44,176 nucleotides of DNA from DATHVR01 sp035461175. Lineage in GTDB: Bacteria > Actinomycetota > Acidimicrobiia > Spongiisociales > ZC4RG35. Both the position numbers and the translations under genes were made by a program. The DNA lies in NCBI GenBank assembly GCA_035461175.1, contig DATHVR010000050.1, positions 1 to 44,176 of the forward strand, given 5' to 3'. The notes beneath the pieces are model-generated. The model was given only the letters and a program-made list of their open reading frames with translations, ran no database searches and was not told the origin of the DNA. This document shows positions 18,310 to 25,568 of the stretch, piece by piece. Position 1 is the stretch's first letter. Each line of letters opens with the position of its first letter.

Positions 18310-19525
18310 CCGGCTGTTCGCTCTCCAGAACCCGACGCAGGGAGTCCACCACCTCGGGGTCGTAGTCGTAGGCCGCTCCCTGATGCAGGTGTTCGAGCGC
18401 CTCCAGTCGAGAAGCCCCGTTACCCGCCCGCTGGGCGTCGTAAGCGCTGGCGACCTTGATGATTCGGGCGATGGTGGGGACGGTGGGGTCCGACCGCTCC
18501 CCCGGATTCCGAAACGGCTCGTACTGGCGCCTGACGTATCCGGCCACCCGGTCGAGTGATGGGGCGCCGGCGATGATCTCGGCACCCCACCGGGCCAGAT
18601 CCTCCTCGCTCCAACCCTGTTCCACGACCATCGGGTCGTTGAGGGTGATGTGGCCGATGTCATGCATCAGGGCCGCGAACTCGACGTCCTCCACCTCTTC
18701 GGGGCTGAGCCCCAGATCTTTGGCCATCGCCACGGCCAGTTCGGAGGTTCGATCGGAATGACCCCGCAGACTGAGCCCGGCGGCCTCGGGAATCTGGGCC
18801 AGAGCCCGAATCGTCTGCCGGTAGGTGGTCCGCGTCTCCTGGAACCTCTTGAACGCACCATGGGCGAAGCTGTATGGCAATAGCGCCACAGGAAGAGCCC
18901 ACCACCGAAGCCGGTCGAACATGAGACCGAACAATGCGCCCGTCGCTACAAGGCTGATAAACACGTTGGCATCCTTGATCTCAGACAGGGCCAAATACCG
19001 AGCAGAAACACGGAAACTGGCGGATGCGAACACCGACCACAGGGAAACCTCAACGGCGCTCCATGCCAAGGCGCCTGCTCCAAAAGGAATCAGGACTTCC
19101 CAGCCGGAGTCGCCGAGCGAACTCCCGACGGCTGAGCGTACGAGAGCGAAGACAAGTGCGAAAGAGGAGTATCCGATCAAATGCCGAGCGGCGTAAGAGA
19201 ACGCGCGCTTGAACCGGCCCAGCCGTTGGATCTCCAATCCCACCAGCAGAACCGACCCCAGCAGGTAGATCCCGATAACTCCCGAAAGATCAACTTCGTT
19301 GTTGACAGTGAAGATGAACGGGAGGGCTGCTGCTACAGAGATCGACAGGGTGAGGCGGTTGCCGCTCGAGACCGATGGAGCGACCAGCGAGCCCAGAAGC
19401 ATCGCCAGCAATGCCAGTGCGACACCCTCGATACTGATTGCGGACTCTGCGATGAGCCAGACCCCGAGGGCCGGGGCCACCGCTGTAAGGATGGCTGAGC
19501 TAAGAGAAAAGGCGCGGCTATCCAA
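18299..19525 (-). CDS. Membrane-anchored HD-domain phosphohydrolase-like protein
   Basis: 408 aa from a TTG start. About seven or eight membrane helices occupy residues 1-220, followed by a cytoplasmic HD domain with LRGHSDRTSELA, the metal motif MHDIGH, and KVASAYDAQRAG. It resembles HD-GYP c-di-GMP phosphodiesterases, but the HHExxxGxGYP motif is not recognisable, so catalysis is uncertain. Start: TTG at 19525, because GAGGAGG stands 6 bases upstream and this leaves only an 8-base overlap with the upstream HD gene. A longer in-frame start at 19579 would overlap it by 62 bases. It is paralogous in layout to its upstream neighbour. Confidence 0.78.
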   Translation of the reverse strand: MDSRAFSLSSAILTAVAPALGVWLIAESAISIEGVALALLAMLLGSLVAPSVSSGNRLTLSISVAAALPFIFTVNNEVDLSGVIGIYLLGSVLLVGLEIQRLGRFKRAFSYAARHLIGYSSFALVFALVRSAVGSSLGDSGWEVLIPFGAGALAWSAVEVSLWSVFASASFRVSARYLALSEIKDANVFISLVATGALFGLMFDRLRWWALPVALLPYSFAHGAFKRFQETRTTYRQTIRALAQIPEAAGLSLRGHSDRTSELAVAMAKDLGLSPEEVEDVEFAALMHDIGHITLNDPMVVEQGWSEEDLARWGAEIIAGAPSLDRVAGYVRRQYEPFRNPGERSDPTVPTIARIIKVASAYDAQRAGNGASRLEALEHLHQGAAYDYDPEVVDSLRRVLESEQPVTV

Positions 19526-20828
19526 TGTTGGCCTCCTCGGCCACTGAACCAAGGTCGGGTCTAACACTCGAACCGCCATAAACCTCGCCGGTGCGCTTCA
19601 GACCCGATTCCAGCGCCTGGATCACATCTGGGTAGAACCGGCCGGTTTCATCGCGCCGGAGTTCGGCGAAAGCCTCTATCTGCGGCATTGCCATCCGATA
19701 GCTGCGGGTAGAGGTGAGCGCATCGAAGGCATCCGCAACGGCAACGATCGAAGCGTCGAGCGACCACTCCTCGGGATCGAAGTTCTCGAGATCGAGATAG
19801 TGGACGCCAGAAATTGAAACCATTGGCCGGAGGAAGTCGACCTCGGCGAGAATCTCTTCTACCTTCTGAGCGGTCGATCGCATTGAAGACATCTCCTCAG
19901 GCGTCAGCCGTCCACGCTTGGCGATCAGGTCTGCTGGGATCGCCAGCTTTCCCAGATCGTGGATGAGGCAGGCCCACCTGAGGCGCTCGAGTTGGGTACC
20001 GGTGAACCTGAGCTCTTCACCGATCAGCTGGGAGAAATAGGCGACCCTCTCTGTATGGCCACGGGTATAGAGATCGCGAGCCTCAAGCGCCTTGACAAAT
20101 CCGCGGAGGGCAGCCTGATGAGCTTCGCGTAGCTGCGAATACGAGGACAAGGACAGATGGGCGATCAGGTACACGACCAGGATCAACACAACAACGGCGT
20201 CGCGTTCAACGATCACAAGTGCCGCGCCTAGCAATCCTCCAAGCAACCCCATAACCACCTGAGAGCTGAAGAGAAGGTGGATGCCAGACCAAGGAAGCAG
20301 ATTCCGGGGGCCGTAAACGGTCTTGACGGCTCCTCGGACCATCATGAGATTGATGAAGGTGTAGGCAAGTGACGCCAACGCACCTGCCAACGCGACCCAA
20401 AGCAGGACATCGGGGTCGGAGATCGAGGTTTCGTCCAGGATGACGTCGAGGATCCATCCTGCCGCCGCGGCTGCCACCATCAACTGACCCATGTTGGCCA
20501 ACGGCTGGAACCACCGCCGTTGCCGGAGATCAGCGGGTGTCAGCGGCCCAGCAGCAGCCATGAGCACCATTGCGACGGCGGCCGTGCTGTTGTCGCGAAG
20601 GGCGAATATTGTCCCCGCAGTGAGCACCACCATGATGCTGGAACTCTGAAACATGCGGTCGTTCACCTCGACCGCATTCAGTTCGAGGAATACAAAAGCG
20701 AGTGTGAAGAGCGCCCACAGGGGCCAATCCGAGATGCGGCCAAAGACTGCTGAGACAGCGAGCGCGGCAAGGCCAAGCGACAAGTAGATCGCGGCGACGC
20801 GGACCTGGCGACGATGTAGTGGTTTCAT
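19518..20828 (-). CDS. Membrane-anchored HD-domain protein with degenerate HD-GYP motif
   Basis: 436 aa. The N-terminal half has about eight membrane helices, then a helical linker (YSQLREAHQAALRGFVKALEA) leads into an HD domain: YTRGHTERVAYFS, the metal motif IHDLGKLAIP, ADAFDALTSTRSYR, and FYPDVIQAL near the end, all seen in HD-GYP proteins. Where active enzymes carry HHExxxGxGYP, this one reads GVHYLDLENFD, so the GYP signature is lost. A cyclic-dinucleotide sensing or modified hydrolase role is possible. No clear Shine-Dalgarno precedes the ATG at 20828. It forms an operon with the second HD gene (8-base overlap) and follows the 29-aa ORF. Confidence 0.8.
   Translation of the reverse strand: MKPLHRRQVRVAAIYLSLGLAALAVSAVFGRISDWPLWALFTLAFVFLELNAVEVNDRMFQSSSIMVVLTAGTIFALRDNSTAAVAMVLMAAAGPLTPADLRQRRWFQPLANMGQLMVAAAAAGWILDVILDETSISDPDVLLWVALAGALASLAYTFINLMMVRGAVKTVYGPRNLLPWSGIHLLFSSQVVMGLLGGLLGAALVIVERDAVVVLILVVYLIAHLSLSSYSQLREAHQAALRGFVKALEARDLYTRGHTERVAYFSQLIGEELRFTGTQLERLRWACLIHDLGKLAIPADLIAKRGRLTPEEMSSMRSTAQKVEEILAEVDFLRPMVSISGVHYLDLENFDPEEWSLDASIVAVADAFDALTSTRSYRMAMPQIEAFAELRRDETGRFYPDVIQALESGLKRTGEVYGGSSVRPDLGSVAEEANIG
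19532..19538 (-). promoter_or_regulatory. Shine-Dalgarno GAGGAGG that fixes a TTG start
   Basis: GAGGAGG on the minus strand lies inside the end of the upstream HD gene, 6 bases before the TTG at 19525. It decides the start of the downstream HD gene and indicates coupled translation. Confidence 0.6.
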
Positions 20829-20860
20829 AACGGGTTATTGGGGAGAACCCGGCTCAGCGC

Positions 20861-20950
20861 TCAGCCGATCTTCATTGAGGCGGAACCTGCAGCAACGAGT
20901 GCTGCGAGGCTGCCGGCCGTGGCAAGGATACGAATTAGCTTGCCCTTCAT
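20861..20950 (-). CDS. 29-aa hydrophobic peptide ORF upstream of the HD operon
   Basis: The ORF begins MKGKLIRILATAG, continues with an Ala/Val/Leu-rich hydrophobic stretch, and ends ASMKIG. The pattern (short basic start, hydrophobic core, small residues, short polar tail) resembles a minimal export signal or a signalling prepeptide, but it has no Cys and matches no family I can name. AGGTGG lies 11 bases before the ATG. It ends 32 bases before the first HD gene and lies on the same strand. It could equally be a leader peptide. Existence as a gene is moderately supported by position only. Confidence 0.4.
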   Translation of the reverse strand: MKGKLIRILATAGSLAALVAAGSASMKIG

Positions 20951-21250
20951 TTTGTTATGGACCACCTGCTCGGTGTGGTTTACACAGGGCGCTCTTGCCC
21001 CGTGGACCGTTTCGCTCCGCTTGGTTAGGTGGTAGGCAGGCCGATCACCTCGCCGGGTTACCCCCGCGTGTCCCGGCTCCTCGCCGGGAACTCTTTGTTG
21101 TCAACACGTCCAGCCCCTGACTCGCCCGCTGAAACCTCCATCGTCTCCGGTCGGGCAACCGGAGCGATCTCGCCCAAGGGGGCATACCTGGACGAATGTA
21201 GCCGTCAGCGGAGTGGCACTCAACAGGTACATCGGCTCAATCGTCTCATC

Positions 21251-21286
21251 AGTTGACCCCGACGGCTCAGTTGACTCCGACGGCGG
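21251..21286 (+). repeat. two tandem 18-bp repeats
   Basis: The unit AGTTGAC(C/T)CCGACGGC plus two bases occurs at 21251-21268 and 21269-21286. Each copy contains TTGAC, a -35-like element. They lie just upstream of the -10 box of the gene at 21312, though at non-standard spacing. Confidence 0.6.
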
Positions 21287-21299
21287 AGGGGATCTGTTG

Positions 21300-21305
21300 T
21301 ACCCT
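21300..21305 (+). promoter_or_regulatory. -10 box (TACCCT) of the gene at 21312
   Basis: TACCCT stands 6 bases before the ATG at 21312. This supports that start over the in-frame ATG at 21213, which would translate through the tandem 18-bp repeats. Confidence 0.5.
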
Positions 21306-21311
21306 CCCCGA

Positions 21312-21929
21312 ATGGACCTGACAGCCTTGCAGTCCAAATTGTCGCGACTCGATGGTGTGGAAGCGGTCCGGGTGGTGGGGAACGACACCAAGTTGGCGGA
21401 GATCCACGTCCTCGCCCGGAAAACGAAGCCGGCCAAACAGGTGGTGCGCGATGTGCAATCGTTGGCGGCCGCTGCCTTCGGCCTCGACGTCGACCGGCGC
21501 ATCGTCTCGGTCGTCCAACTCGCCGACGGTGACCTCGCCGGCGGTGATCGGCCGGCCATCGTCGACATCGCCGAGACGACCGACGGCAGCCGTTCCTCGG
21601 TCCGGGTGACCCTCGACTGGCATGACGGCCAGATGGTGGGCGAGACGAACGGGGCGGCGGCCGCAGTTACCCGCAATCGCCTCGTGGCCGAAGCGGTTTT
21701 GCAGGCGTTGGGTCAGGCGCTTCAGTCCGAGGCCTCATTCGCCGTGGCCTCGGTCGATGTGCCCACTCTGGGTTCCCGACGGGTCGCCATCGCACAGGTA
21801 GTGCTGGTGACCAACCAGGCCGAGCGCCTGATGGTGGGGTCATCACTGGTCGACGACGACGAATCCCGGGCAGTGGTGAGGGCAGTCCTCGACGCTCTCA
21901 ACCGGGTTGTCCCCGACCTACGCCGCTGA
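21312..21929 (+). CDS. Conserved hypothetical protein, two-domain alpha/beta
   Basis: 205 aa, soluble, no membrane segment. The N-terminal half (LDGVEAVRVVGNDTKLAEIHVLA, then PAKQVVRDVQSLAAAAFGLDVDRRIVSVVQL) reads like a small ferredoxin-like domain. The second half (RVTLDWHDGQMVGET, VAEAVLQALGQAL, VLVTNQAERLMVGSSLV) looks like another alpha/beta unit. I recognise the pattern as conserved but cannot name a family or function. It ends 5 bases before the ATG (2 before the GTG) of the gamma-glutamyltransferase gene, so the two are likely co-transcribed with the histidine phosphatase gene. Confidence 0.72.
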   Translation: MDLTALQSKLSRLDGVEAVRVVGNDTKLAEIHVLARKTKPAKQVVRDVQSLAAAAFGLDVDRRIVSVVQLADGDLAGGDRPAIVDIAETTDGSRSSVRVTLDWHDGQMVGETNGAAAAVTRNRLVAEAVLQALGQALQSEASFAVASVDVPTLGSRRVAIAQVVLVTNQAERLMVGSSLVDDDESRAVVRAVLDALNRVVPDLRR

Positions 21930-21931
21930 GC

Positions 21932-23536
21932 GTGATGCTGCCCCGCATTCCTCTTTCGACGCGCTCGGTGAGCGGATACGGCGGTGCGGTGGTCTCGCCC
22001 CACCATCTGTCCACCGCCGCCGGCATATCCACCCTCGCCAGAGGCGGCAACGCCGTCGATGCCGCCCTCGCCGTCAATGCGGTGCAGGGCATGGTCGCTC
22101 CCGAAACCTGTGGGATCGGGGGCGACCTCTTCGCCCTCGTCACCGGCCCCGGCACCGACGGAGTGCTGGCGCTCAACTCGTCCGGCCGGGCCGGCTCGGG
22201 CGCGTCCGAACTGGCCCGTGATCTTCGTGCCAGCGGCGCGGAGGCGATCCCCCAGCATCACCCCGCCGCGGTGTCCGTGCCCGGGTGTGTCGACGGTTGG
22301 ATGGCGCTGCACGCCCACCTGGGACGCCTGGACCTGGGCGAGATCCTCGCGCCCGCCGTACGGCTGGGACGGGACGGGTTTCCCGCCAGCCGTGAGCTCG
22401 CCAACGCGTTCGGAGCCAGGGCGGCCGAACTCTCGACTGAGCCCTCCGGGAGGGATCTGTATCCCGGAGGAGATCCGCCGCAACCGGGAACCCGCATCCG
22501 CCGGGTCGAATTGGCCTCCACCCTGGAACGCATCGCCGAGGACGGCCGGAATGCCATCTACGCGGGTCCAACCGGGACAGCGCTGAGTGACGCCGTCGGG
22601 GGCGCCATCACCCTCGACGACCTAGCTAACAGCCAGGCCGACTGGGTCGAACCCCTTTCGGTCGACGTGTTCGGGCTGACCGCCTGGACCGTGCCCCCCA
22701 ACTCGCAGGGCTACCTCACCCTCGCCACCCTGGCCATCCTCGAACGGCGTGGACTCTCCGACCTGGACGATCCGCTGGGGTGGCACCGGGCGATCGAGGC
22801 CTACCGACAGGCGGCCGCCGACCGGGATCTCCTTCTCGCCGACCCGGAGGCGATGACCGTCAATCCGGCGTCGCTGGTATCCGCCGACCGGATCGAGGCC
22901 ATGGCCGACCGCATCGCCGACGACTCTGTGGCCGCCCTGTCCCCTCCCCCACCGGCCCGGGGAGGAACCGCCTACATGTGCGTGATCGACGCCGACGGAC
23001 TCGGGGTCTCACTGATCCAGTCCAACTTCTACGGCATCGGCTCGGGGATCTCGGTGCCCGGAGCAGGCTTCCTGCTCCACGACCGCGCCCGGGGCTTCAC
23101 GCTCTCTCCCGGTCATCCCAACGAACTCGCCCCCGGGAAGCGGCCCCTTCACACCCTGTCGCCTTCTCTGTGGACCCGCAACGGGAGCCTGGCGGGGGTG
23201 GTCGGCACCCGCGGTGGGCACATACAGCCCCAGCTGATGAGCCAGCTGACTGCCCACCTCTTCGGCCATGGCCTGAAGCCGGACGACGCCATGGCGGTCC
23301 CGCGCTGGAGCGTGCCCGTGCCCGGTCCAGGTCACGCCACCTCGACAGTGGAGATCGAACCCGGAACCCCCGAAGCAATACTCGACGGCCTGGCCCGCCG
23401 CGGCCACCTCCTCGAGGTCCACACGGCCCCTCAGGGCGGATGGGGCCCGATGTCGGCCATAGTGCTGGATGCCGGGGATCTCCGTCGCGCCGCCGCCGAC
23501 CCTCGCGTCGCCACCACACTGGCGGCGAGCCTCTGA
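21932..23536 (+). CDS. Gamma-glutamyltransferase family protein
   Basis: About 534 aa. The Ntn-hydrolase layout of GGT is seen: GNAVDAALAVNAVQGMVAPETCGIGGDLFALV near the N terminus, and the nucleophile Thr346 (numbered from the GTG) in ARGGTAYMCVIDADG, where autoproteolysis would produce large and small subunits. QSNFYGIGSGISVPGAGFLLHD follows. There is no evident signal peptide, so it may be cytoplasmic, unlike secreted GGTs. The family cleaves gamma-glutamyl compounds such as glutathione; some relatives have other amide substrates. Start is GTG 21932 or the adjacent ATG 21935. The stop shares a base with the next ATG (TGATG). Confidence 0.85.
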   Translation: MMLPRIPLSTRSVSGYGGAVVSPHHLSTAAGISTLARGGNAVDAALAVNAVQGMVAPETCGIGGDLFALVTGPGTDGVLALNSSGRAGSGASELARDLRASGAEAIPQHHPAAVSVPGCVDGWMALHAHLGRLDLGEILAPAVRLGRDGFPASRELANAFGARAAELSTEPSGRDLYPGGDPPQPGTRIRRVELASTLERIAEDGRNAIYAGPTGTALSDAVGGAITLDDLANSQADWVEPLSVDVFGLTAWTVPPNSQGYLTLATLAILERRGLSDLDDPLGWHRAIEAYRQAAADRDLLLADPEAMTVNPASLVSADRIEAMADRIADDSVAALSPPPPARGGTAYMCVIDADGLGVSLIQSNFYGIGSGISVPGAGFLLHDRARGFTLSPGHPNELAPGKRPLHTLSPSLWTRNGSLAGVVGTRGGHIQPQLMSQLTAHLFGHGLKPDDAMAVPRWSVPVPGPGHATSTVEIEPGTPEAILDGLARRGHLLEVHTAPQGGWGPMSAIVLDAGDLRRAAADPRVATTLAASL

Positions 23537-24165
23537 TGGGAACCGTCTATGTCGTCCGCCACGGCGAGGCCGCCGGGAACGAGGATCATCGATTCATCGG
23601 TCAGACTCAGATGGAACTCACCGAGCGGGGCAGACTCCAGGCGCAGGCTGTCGCCCAACGACTGCGAGATGAGCCGGTGCAACGACTGCTCGCCTCGGAC
23701 CTCCACCGAGCGGTGCAGACCCTGATGCCCCTCAGCCACCACCTCGAGATCGAGATCGAGACAGATCCCGATCTACGTGAGATCGACAACGGCGAGTGGA
23801 GCGGTTTGCTGCCATCCGAGATCGAGGCGGGATGGCCGGAGCTGTGGAAGGCGTACACGGGCGGAGCCGACGTCGACCGGCCGGGCGGCGAGAGATGGCG
23901 GGATGTCGCCGCCCGTGTGATCCCCGTGGTGAGCCCCCTCCTCGACGCGGACGGAGTCTCGGTAGTGGCATCCCATGGCGGGCCGAGCCTGATCGTGGCC
24001 CTGTGGGCGGCGGGGATCGGAGTCGACGGCAACATCTTCCGGAGCCGCCTGGCGGCCGTCGACAACTGCTCGATCACCGTCATCGATCCGGGACCTCGGT
24101 TGGTCGCCTTCAACGACGTCGGTCACCTCGGCGCCCGACCCGACCAACGGCTTCCGTTCGAGTAG
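23536..24165 (+). CDS. Histidine phosphatase (phosphoglycerate mutase-like) family protein
   Basis: 209 aa. The catalytic RHGE motif is at the N terminus (VVRHGEAAGN, His9), LTERGRLQAQAVAQRL follows, then the phosphate-binding SDLHRAVQT, the acid loop DLREIDNGEWSG, and the second catalytic His in VVASHGGPS. The size and motifs fit the cofactor-independent phosphatase branch (CobC/GpmB-like). The substrate is unknown. It overlaps the GGT stop by one base and converges on the LLM oxidoreductase gene with a 2-base gap. Confidence 0.88.
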   Translation: MGTVYVVRHGEAAGNEDHRFIGQTQMELTERGRLQAQAVAQRLRDEPVQRLLASDLHRAVQTLMPLSHHLEIEIETDPDLREIDNGEWSGLLPSEIEAGWPELWKAYTGGADVDRPGGERWRDVAARVIPVVSPLLDADGVSVVASHGGPSLIVALWAAGIGVDGNIFRSRLAAVDNCSITVIDPGPRLVAFNDVGHLGARPDQRLPFE

Positions 24166-24167
24166 GG

Positions 24168-25187
24168 CTACCCGCCCCGGATGTCGGAGATGATCTGGCC
24201 GATGGCGTCCTCGTCGAGCGAGGCGAGACCGCCGAGGTTGTAGAAGCCGATCCGCTGGACCCGGTCCCCGTACCGCTCCTTGATGGCGGCACCGACCTGA
24301 TCCACCGGGGCCACCACACCCACCTCGGCCACCACCTCGTCGGTGATCACGTCGGCCATCTCGCCCCATTCCCCCCGCTTGCTCATCGCCGTGAGCCGGG
24401 GACCGAAGTCCCAGCCGCTCGCCTCGAGAACGGGGGCGTAGGAGGGGGTGGAGGCATAAAAGGAGATCTGCTGTTTCACCAGTGTCGCCATCTGCTCCAT
24501 CTCGGCGTCGTTCCTCCCCGTGACGACGAACACGGTGGAGATGCGCTGACAGTCGTCCAACGAGCGGCCCGAGGCCTCGGCGCCGGCCGTCATGTTGGGC
24601 AACACCACCTCGTCGAGATAGGAGACGGTGTGGAAGGGATGGACATGGAAGGCGTCGCACACCTCACCGGCCAAGCGGCTCAGGTAGGGACCGACACCGG
24701 CGATCGCCACGGGAATGTCGGGATGCGGGATCGGGCCCGGATCGAAGAACGGCGTCATGAGGCTGAACGTGTAGAACTCCCCTTCGTGCCGGAGCGGGGT
24801 GCCGTTCTGCCAGGTGTCCCAGATCGCCCGCAGCGAAGCGATGTAGTCGCGGAGGCGGGGGCCTGGGTTTCCCCACTCGGTCGAGAAGCGCCGGGTGATG
24901 TGGGCCCGTACCTGGGTGCCGAGTCCGAGGATGAAGCGACCGCCGGAAATCTGGGCCATATCCCAGGCGGTGGCGGCCGTGATCATCGGCGAGCGGGGAA
25001 AGGCAACCGCGATGGCGGTGCCCAGGTCGAGATCGGGGGCTGTGTCGGCGGCCAGCAGCAGCGGGAAGAAGGGATCGTGGCTCGTCTCGGCGGAGAAAAA
25101 CCCGTCGAAGCCGAGACGGGCGGCATACTCGGCCGCGGTGCGGGCTTCGCGGGGTGGACCGGGGGGAAAGTAGAAGTCGACTTTCAT
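24168..25187 (-). CDS. F420-dependent LLM-class oxidoreductase
   Basis: 339 aa luciferase-like TIM barrel. Features typical of the F420-using actinobacterial branch include LGFDGFFSAETSHDPFFPLLLAA, AVAFPRSPMITAATAWDMAQISGGRFILGLGTQ and VAIAGVGPYLSRLAGEVCDAFHVHPF. The reaction is probably a hydride transfer between F420 and an unknown substrate. The start at 25187 is supported by TAGGGT 6 bases upstream. It is the lone gene of its transcript. Confidence 0.85.
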   Translation of the reverse strand: MKVDFYFPPGPPREARTAAEYAARLGFDGFFSAETSHDPFFPLLLAADTAPDLDLGTAIAVAFPRSPMITAATAWDMAQISGGRFILGLGTQVRAHITRRFSTEWGNPGPRLRDYIASLRAIWDTWQNGTPLRHEGEFYTFSLMTPFFDPGPIPHPDIPVAIAGVGPYLSRLAGEVCDAFHVHPFHTVSYLDEVVLPNMTAGAEASGRSLDDCQRISTVFVVTGRNDAEMEQMATLVKQQISFYASTPSYAPVLEASGWDFGPRLTAMSKRGEWGEMADVITDEVVAEVGVVAPVDQVGAAIKERYGDRVQRIGFYNLGGLASLDEDAIGQIISDIRGG

Positions 25188-25193
25188 CCGCTC

Positions 25194-25199
25194 ACCCTA
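25194..25199 (-). promoter_or_regulatory. -10 box (TAGGGT) of the LLM oxidoreductase gene
   Basis: TAGGGT on the minus strand is 6 bases before the ATG at 25187. It is divergent from the -10 box at 25217-25222. Confidence 0.45.
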
Positions 25200-25216
25200 C
25201 CGGTGGCGAGCATGGG

Positions 25217-25222
25217 TACCCT
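25217..25222 (+). promoter_or_regulatory. -10 box (TACCCT) of the helix-hairpin-helix gene
   Basis: TACCCT is 7 bases before the GTG at 25230, which supports that start over the in-frame ATG at 25212 lying upstream of the box. Confidence 0.45.
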
Positions 25223-25229
25223 GGGGACC

Positions 25230-25562
25230 GTGAAACGATTGGCTCGAATTCTCGGACTCCTCGGCGGCCTGGGTGCCGTGCTGTGGGCAATGCGCGACCG
25301 CCTGGTGTCGGTCGCCATCTCGCGTGAGCCGCAGCCGCCCGCTTTTCGGGTTCCTGAACCCAGCCCCACTCCCCCGCCTCCCCCCAACGGGAGCATCACC
25401 GACATCCCCGGGATCGGTCCGGTCTATGCGACCCGCCTGACCACGGCGGGGATCGGGACCCTGGCCGCCCTGGCCGATGCTCAGGCCGATGCGGTGGCCG
25501 AGGCCGCCAAGGTCCCCCTGTCCAAGGCCGAGGCCTGGATCGACGCCGCTGCCACCAGCTGA
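25230..25562 (+). CDS. Membrane-anchored helix-hairpin-helix protein
   Basis: 110 aa. One N-terminal membrane helix (ILGLLGGLGAVLWAM), a Pro-rich linker (PSPTPPPPPNG), then a helix-hairpin-helix module ITDIPGIGPVYATRLTTAGI followed by a second short helix pair. This resembles the HHH_5/DUF4332 type of non-specific DNA-binding or protein-interaction domain. Its function is unknown. Its stop and that of the convergent permease lie within a small 5-bp inverted repeat (25559-25572). Confidence 0.75.
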   Translation: MKRLARILGLLGGLGAVLWAMRDRLVSVAISREPQPPAFRVPEPSPTPPPPPNGSITDIPGIGPVYATRLTTAGIGTLAALADAQADAVAEAAKVPLSKAEAWIDAAATS

Positions 25563-25568
25563 GACGGC

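Larger units (their letters stand above)
20951..21311 (-). ncRNA. hairpin-rich leader region of the mini-peptide/HD operon
   Basis: About 360 bases without a convincing ORF. Perfect stems include 21145-21151 with 21158-21164 (CTCCGGT/ACCGGAG) and 21071-21077 with 21083-21089 (TCCCGGC/GCCGGGA). On the minus-strand RNA, ACCACCT (21033-21027) can pair with AGGTGGT (20967-20961), which includes the presumed Shine-Dalgarno of the 29-aa ORF. A further 8-bp hairpin lies between them. TTGACA (21104-21099, minus) could be a -35, but no good -10 follows. The layout suggests a regulatory leader. I cannot assign it to a known riboswitch class. Confidence 0.4.

Noticed and set aside
20951..21250. Known riboswitch (c-di-GMP-I or c-di-AMP ydaO) in the HD leader
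   Set aside because: Only short pieces resemble the consensus sequences, and the order of elements or key conserved segments does not fit either class.
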